Origin: Prevotella sp.
Lineage (GTDB): Bacteria; Bacteroidota; Bacteroidia; Bacteroidales; Bacteroidaceae
Assembly (NCBI GenBank): GCA_017415455.1
Contig: JAFQGS010000012.1
Span: 33,512-97,511 of the forward strand
DNA length: 64,000 nt
Direction of reading: 5' to 3'
Made by a program: the position numbers and the translations under genes
In this document: piece after piece, positions 61,519 through 64,000 of the stretch
Numbering within the stretch: position 1 is the first letter of the stretch
Layout: each line of letters starts with the position of its first letter
Notes under the pieces: model-generated
The model's input: the letters and a program-made list of their open reading frames with translations, nothing else
What the model was told of the DNA's origin: nothing
Database searches by the model: none

Positions 61519-64000
61519 ATGAAAAGAAGACTAACTATGATTTTGGCAGGACTGTTCCTTTCATTGGGAATGGCGCTTGCGCAAACAGCTGTTACAGGTA
61601 CTGTAGTGTCTGGTGATGATGGTCAGCCCGTCATCGGTGCTTCGGTACAGGTCGTAGGAACCTCTGCTGGTTCATTGACCGATGTTAACGGTAAGTTCTC
61701 TGTTACTCTTCCAGCCGGCAAGAAGATGCTTAAGGTGTCTTATGTTGGTATGGTGGAACAGGTAGTTGAGGCAAAGAACGGCATGAGAGTTGTTCTTGCC
61801 AGCGAGGTAAGCGACCTTGACGAGGTTATGGTCATTGCCTATGGTACACAGAAGAAATCATCATTTACCGGTTCTGCTGCCGTAGTAGGTTCAGACGAGA
61901 TTGGTAAGGTGCAGGTGACAAACGCCGTTGACGCTTTGAAAGGTAAGGCATCTGGTGTTCAGATTAACACAGCATCTGGTCAGCCAGGCGCTACACCAAC
62001 AATCCGTATCCGCGGTATCAACTCAATCAACTCAGGTAACGATCCTCTTATCGTTCTCGACGGCTCACCATACGATGGTAGCCTTAACGATATCAACCCT
62101 ACCGACGTTGAGAGCATGACAGTGTTGAAGGACGCTTCTTCTACAGCCCTTTACGGTGCTCGTGGAGGTAATGGTGTTATCCTCATCACAACAAAGAAGG
62201 GTAAGAAAGGTCAGAACGCTACATTCACTGTAGATGCAAAGCTTGGTTCAAACTCAAAGGCTATTCCAGAGTATGAGGTAATCAGCAGCCCAGAGCGCTA
62301 CTACGAGATGTGGTACGGCGCACTGAACAGCTATGCACAGGATGTTCGCAAAATGGACGCTTACGGTGCTTACCAGTGGGCAAACGCCAACATGATTAAC
62401 GGTGGTGAGTTCGGTCTTGGCTATAATGTGTTCACAGTGCCACAGGGACAGACTCTTATCGGTCAGAACGGCAAGCTGAATCCTAATGCCACACTCGGTG
62501 CATACCAGACATTCAAGGGTCAGACATATTTCATCACACCAGACGACTGGGAGGATGAGATCTATAACACAAGCCTTCGTCAGGAGTACACAGTGACTGC
62601 TACTGGCAGCTCAGAAAAAGGTACATTCTACGCTTCTGCCAACTATCTTGACAACGAGGGTATCACAGCCGCTTCAGACTACAAGCGTTTCACTACACGT
62701 CTGAAGGCTGACTATCAGATTAAGGATTGGTTGAAGGTTGGTGCTAACATGAGCTACGGTCACTACAACTACAACTCACTTGGTGATGACGGTTCTGCAG
62801 GTTCTTCAGGTAATGCCTTTGCATTCTCTAACATCGCGCCTATCTATCCTATGTATATCCGCGACGAGGCAGGCAACATCATCTATGACCAGAACTCACG
62901 TCTGAACATGCACGACTATGGTGATGGTAAGGTAATCGGTCTTAACCGTCCATACCTCAGCCTGAGTAACCCTATCTCTGACAACCTTCTTAACACAAAG
63001 AATACAGAGGGTAACACATTCAACGCTACAGGTGACGTGGAGATTCGCCTTCCTTACGGATTCACATTCACTTCTATCAACAACGTATATCTCAACGAGT
63101 ATCGTTATACAGATACAGCAAACCCATTCTTCGGTCAGCATGCTTCTAACAACGGTTCTGTAACAAAGGAGCACGCACGCACATGGAGCTACAACTACCA
63201 GCAGCGTCTCAACTGGCGCCAGAAGTATGGCAAGCACAGCATCGAGGCAATGGTTGGTCATGAGTACTACCGTCTCTACGGTTACGACCTCTATGCTACC
63301 AAGTCAAACCAGTTCTCAGTGTTCAACAAGGAATTGGCAGGTGCTGTTGTGATGGGTACAGCAAACTCTTGGCAGAGCGACTACAACACAGAGTCTTGGT
63401 TGAGCCGTGCTATGTACGACTACGATACAAAATACTTCGCTACTGTTTCTTACATGCGTCAGGCATCTTCTAAGTTCAGCCCAGACAACCGCTGGGGTAA
63501 CTTCTGGTCTATCGGTGGAGGTTGGCTCATCAACAAGGAAAGCTGGTTCAACGTTTCTTGGGTGGACGAGTTGAAGCTGAAGGCTGCTTACGGTGAGAAC
63601 GGTAACGACGGTATCGACTCATACCTCTACCTCAACTACTTCAACATCGTTAACTCTAACGACCAGGTTTCTCTGACACCTTCTTCACTTGGTAACCCAG
63701 ACATCACATGGGAGAAGAACGGTAAGTTCAACGTCGGTGTTGACTTCTCATTGCTGAACGGTCGTATCACCGGTACTGTTGAGTACTACTGCAACAAGAC
63801 ATCTGACATGCTTTCTTGGTACCCACTTCCTCCATCATATGGTTACAGCGGCTACTATGCTAACGTTGGTAACATGAAGAACACTGGTATCGAGTTTGAC
63901 CTCCATGGCGACATCATCCGCACAAAGGACTTCACATGGAACGCTTACGTAAACTTCACATCTAACCACAACGAGATTACATCTCTTCCAGAGGCACGCA
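61519..64000 (+). CDS. Second SusC/RagA family transporter, 3' end outside window
   Basis: The frame is open from ATG 61519 to the window end, 827 complete codons. It starts with MKRRLTMILAGLFLSLGMAL, almost the same as the leftward susC, and has the same regulatory-like domain, plug (IRIRGINSINSGND, DASSTALYGARGGNGVILITTKKG) and barrel. The first ~53 bases are identical to the leftward gene apart from scattered changes beyond, and the 20-30 bases before the ATG are also shared. The barrel differs increasingly downstream. A susD partner should lie beyond the window. Codon use is strongly biased towards C-ending codons later in the gene, suggesting high expression. Confidence 0.95.
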   Translation, partial: MKRRLTMILAGLFLSLGMALAQTAVTGTVVSGDDGQPVIGASVQVVGTSAGSLTDVNGKFSVTLPAGKKMLKVSYVGMVEQVVEAKNGMRVVLASEVSDLDEVMVIAYGTQKKSSFTGSAAVVGSDEIGKVQVTNAVDALKGKASGVQINTASGQPGATPTIRIRGINSINSGNDPLIVLDGSPYDGSLNDINPTDVESMTVLKDASSTALYGARGGNGVILITTKKGKKGQNATFTVDAKLGSNSKAIPEYEVISSPERYYEMWYGALNSYAQDVRKMDAYGAYQWANANMINGGEFGLGYNVFTVPQGQTLIGQNGKLNPNATLGAYQTFKGQTYFITPDDWEDEIYNTSLRQEYTVTATGSSEKGTFYASANYLDNEGITAASDYKRFTTRLKADYQIKDWLKVGANMSYGHYNYNSLGDDGSAGSSGNAFAFSNIAPIYPMYIRDEAGNIIYDQNSRLNMHDYGDGKVIGLNRPYLSLSNPISDNLLNTKNTEGNTFNATGDVEIRLPYGFTFTSINNVYLNEYRYTDTANPFFGQHASNNGSVTKEHARTWSYNYQQRLNWRQKYGKHSIEAMVGHEYYRLYGYDLYATKSNQFSVFNKELAGAVVMGTANSWQSDYNTESWLSRAMYDYDTKYFATVSYMRQASSKFSPDNRWGNFWSIGGGWLINKESWFNVSWVDELKLKAAYGENGNDGIDSYLYLNYFNIVNSNDQVSLTPSSLGNPDITWEKNGKFNVGVDFSLLNGRITGTVEYYCNKTSDMLSWYPLPPSYGYSGYYANVGNMKNTGIEFDLHGDIIRTKDFTWNAYVNFTSNHNEITSLPEAR

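Overview
The window looks like chromosomal DNA of a Bacteroidales bacterium, most likely Prevotella or a close relative. The grounds are SusC/SusD pairs, lipoproteins and peptidases with Por/T9SS-like C-terminal tails, a streptopain-type C10 protease, DUF4251, WbqC, a suf cluster ordered B-C-D-S, AT-rich starts without clear Shine-Dalgarno sites, and repeated TTTG-N19/20-TAnnTTTG promoters. The species cannot be settled from the sequence alone. No rRNA, phage, insertion sequence or CRISPR array was seen.

Layout. 1-2.4 kb: end of a HAD hydrolase, ribF and a CPBP membrane protease. 2.5-10 kb, minus strand: superoxide dismutase with an odd Cys-rich tail, then wbqC, a signal-peptidase paralogue lacking both catalytic residues, the genuine lepB, dapB, and a DEAD-box helicase. 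10-21 kb: LOG-type nucleotide hydrolase, carbohydrate-esterase-like protein, NUDIX protein, topA-aroK-speA, argB, an ECF sigma factor with an overlapping membrane partner, and an M16 protease. 21-30 kb: PfkB sugar kinase and two secreted pectate-lyase-like proteins separated by a thioredoxin-fold lipoprotein without CxxC. 30-46.9 kb: pnp, a DUF4251 lipoprotein, tRNA-Asn, a C-terminal processing protease, rimP-nusA-infB and sufBCDS. 46.9-64 kb: rnhB, a WYL regulator, convergent M6 and C10 proteases, a susC-susD-lipoprotein operon, and a second, divergent susC cut by the window end.

How the genes fit together. Most are housekeeping (RNA decay, translation, Fe-S assembly, lysine and arginine metabolism, protein export). 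The accessory part is a nutrient-capture apparatus: extracellular pectin lyases, an esterase, extracellular proteases and SusCD transporters. Four secreted enzymes end in similar short basic tails that suggest type IX secretion.

The most unusual signal is in the gaps between genes. At about sixteen places there are short tandem arrays whose units differ in sequence but are almost always spaced exactly 22 bp apart (about 80 units in all). The commonest core is TTTGATGCCC. Other loci use unrelated-looking units on the same 22-bp register, or alternate the core with its reverse complement. Some form hairpins whose two arms change together from locus to locus. Arrays occur in 5' leaders, between genes of one operon, and after genes, and matching arrays bracket both pectate-lyase genes. 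I do not recognise this as a named element.
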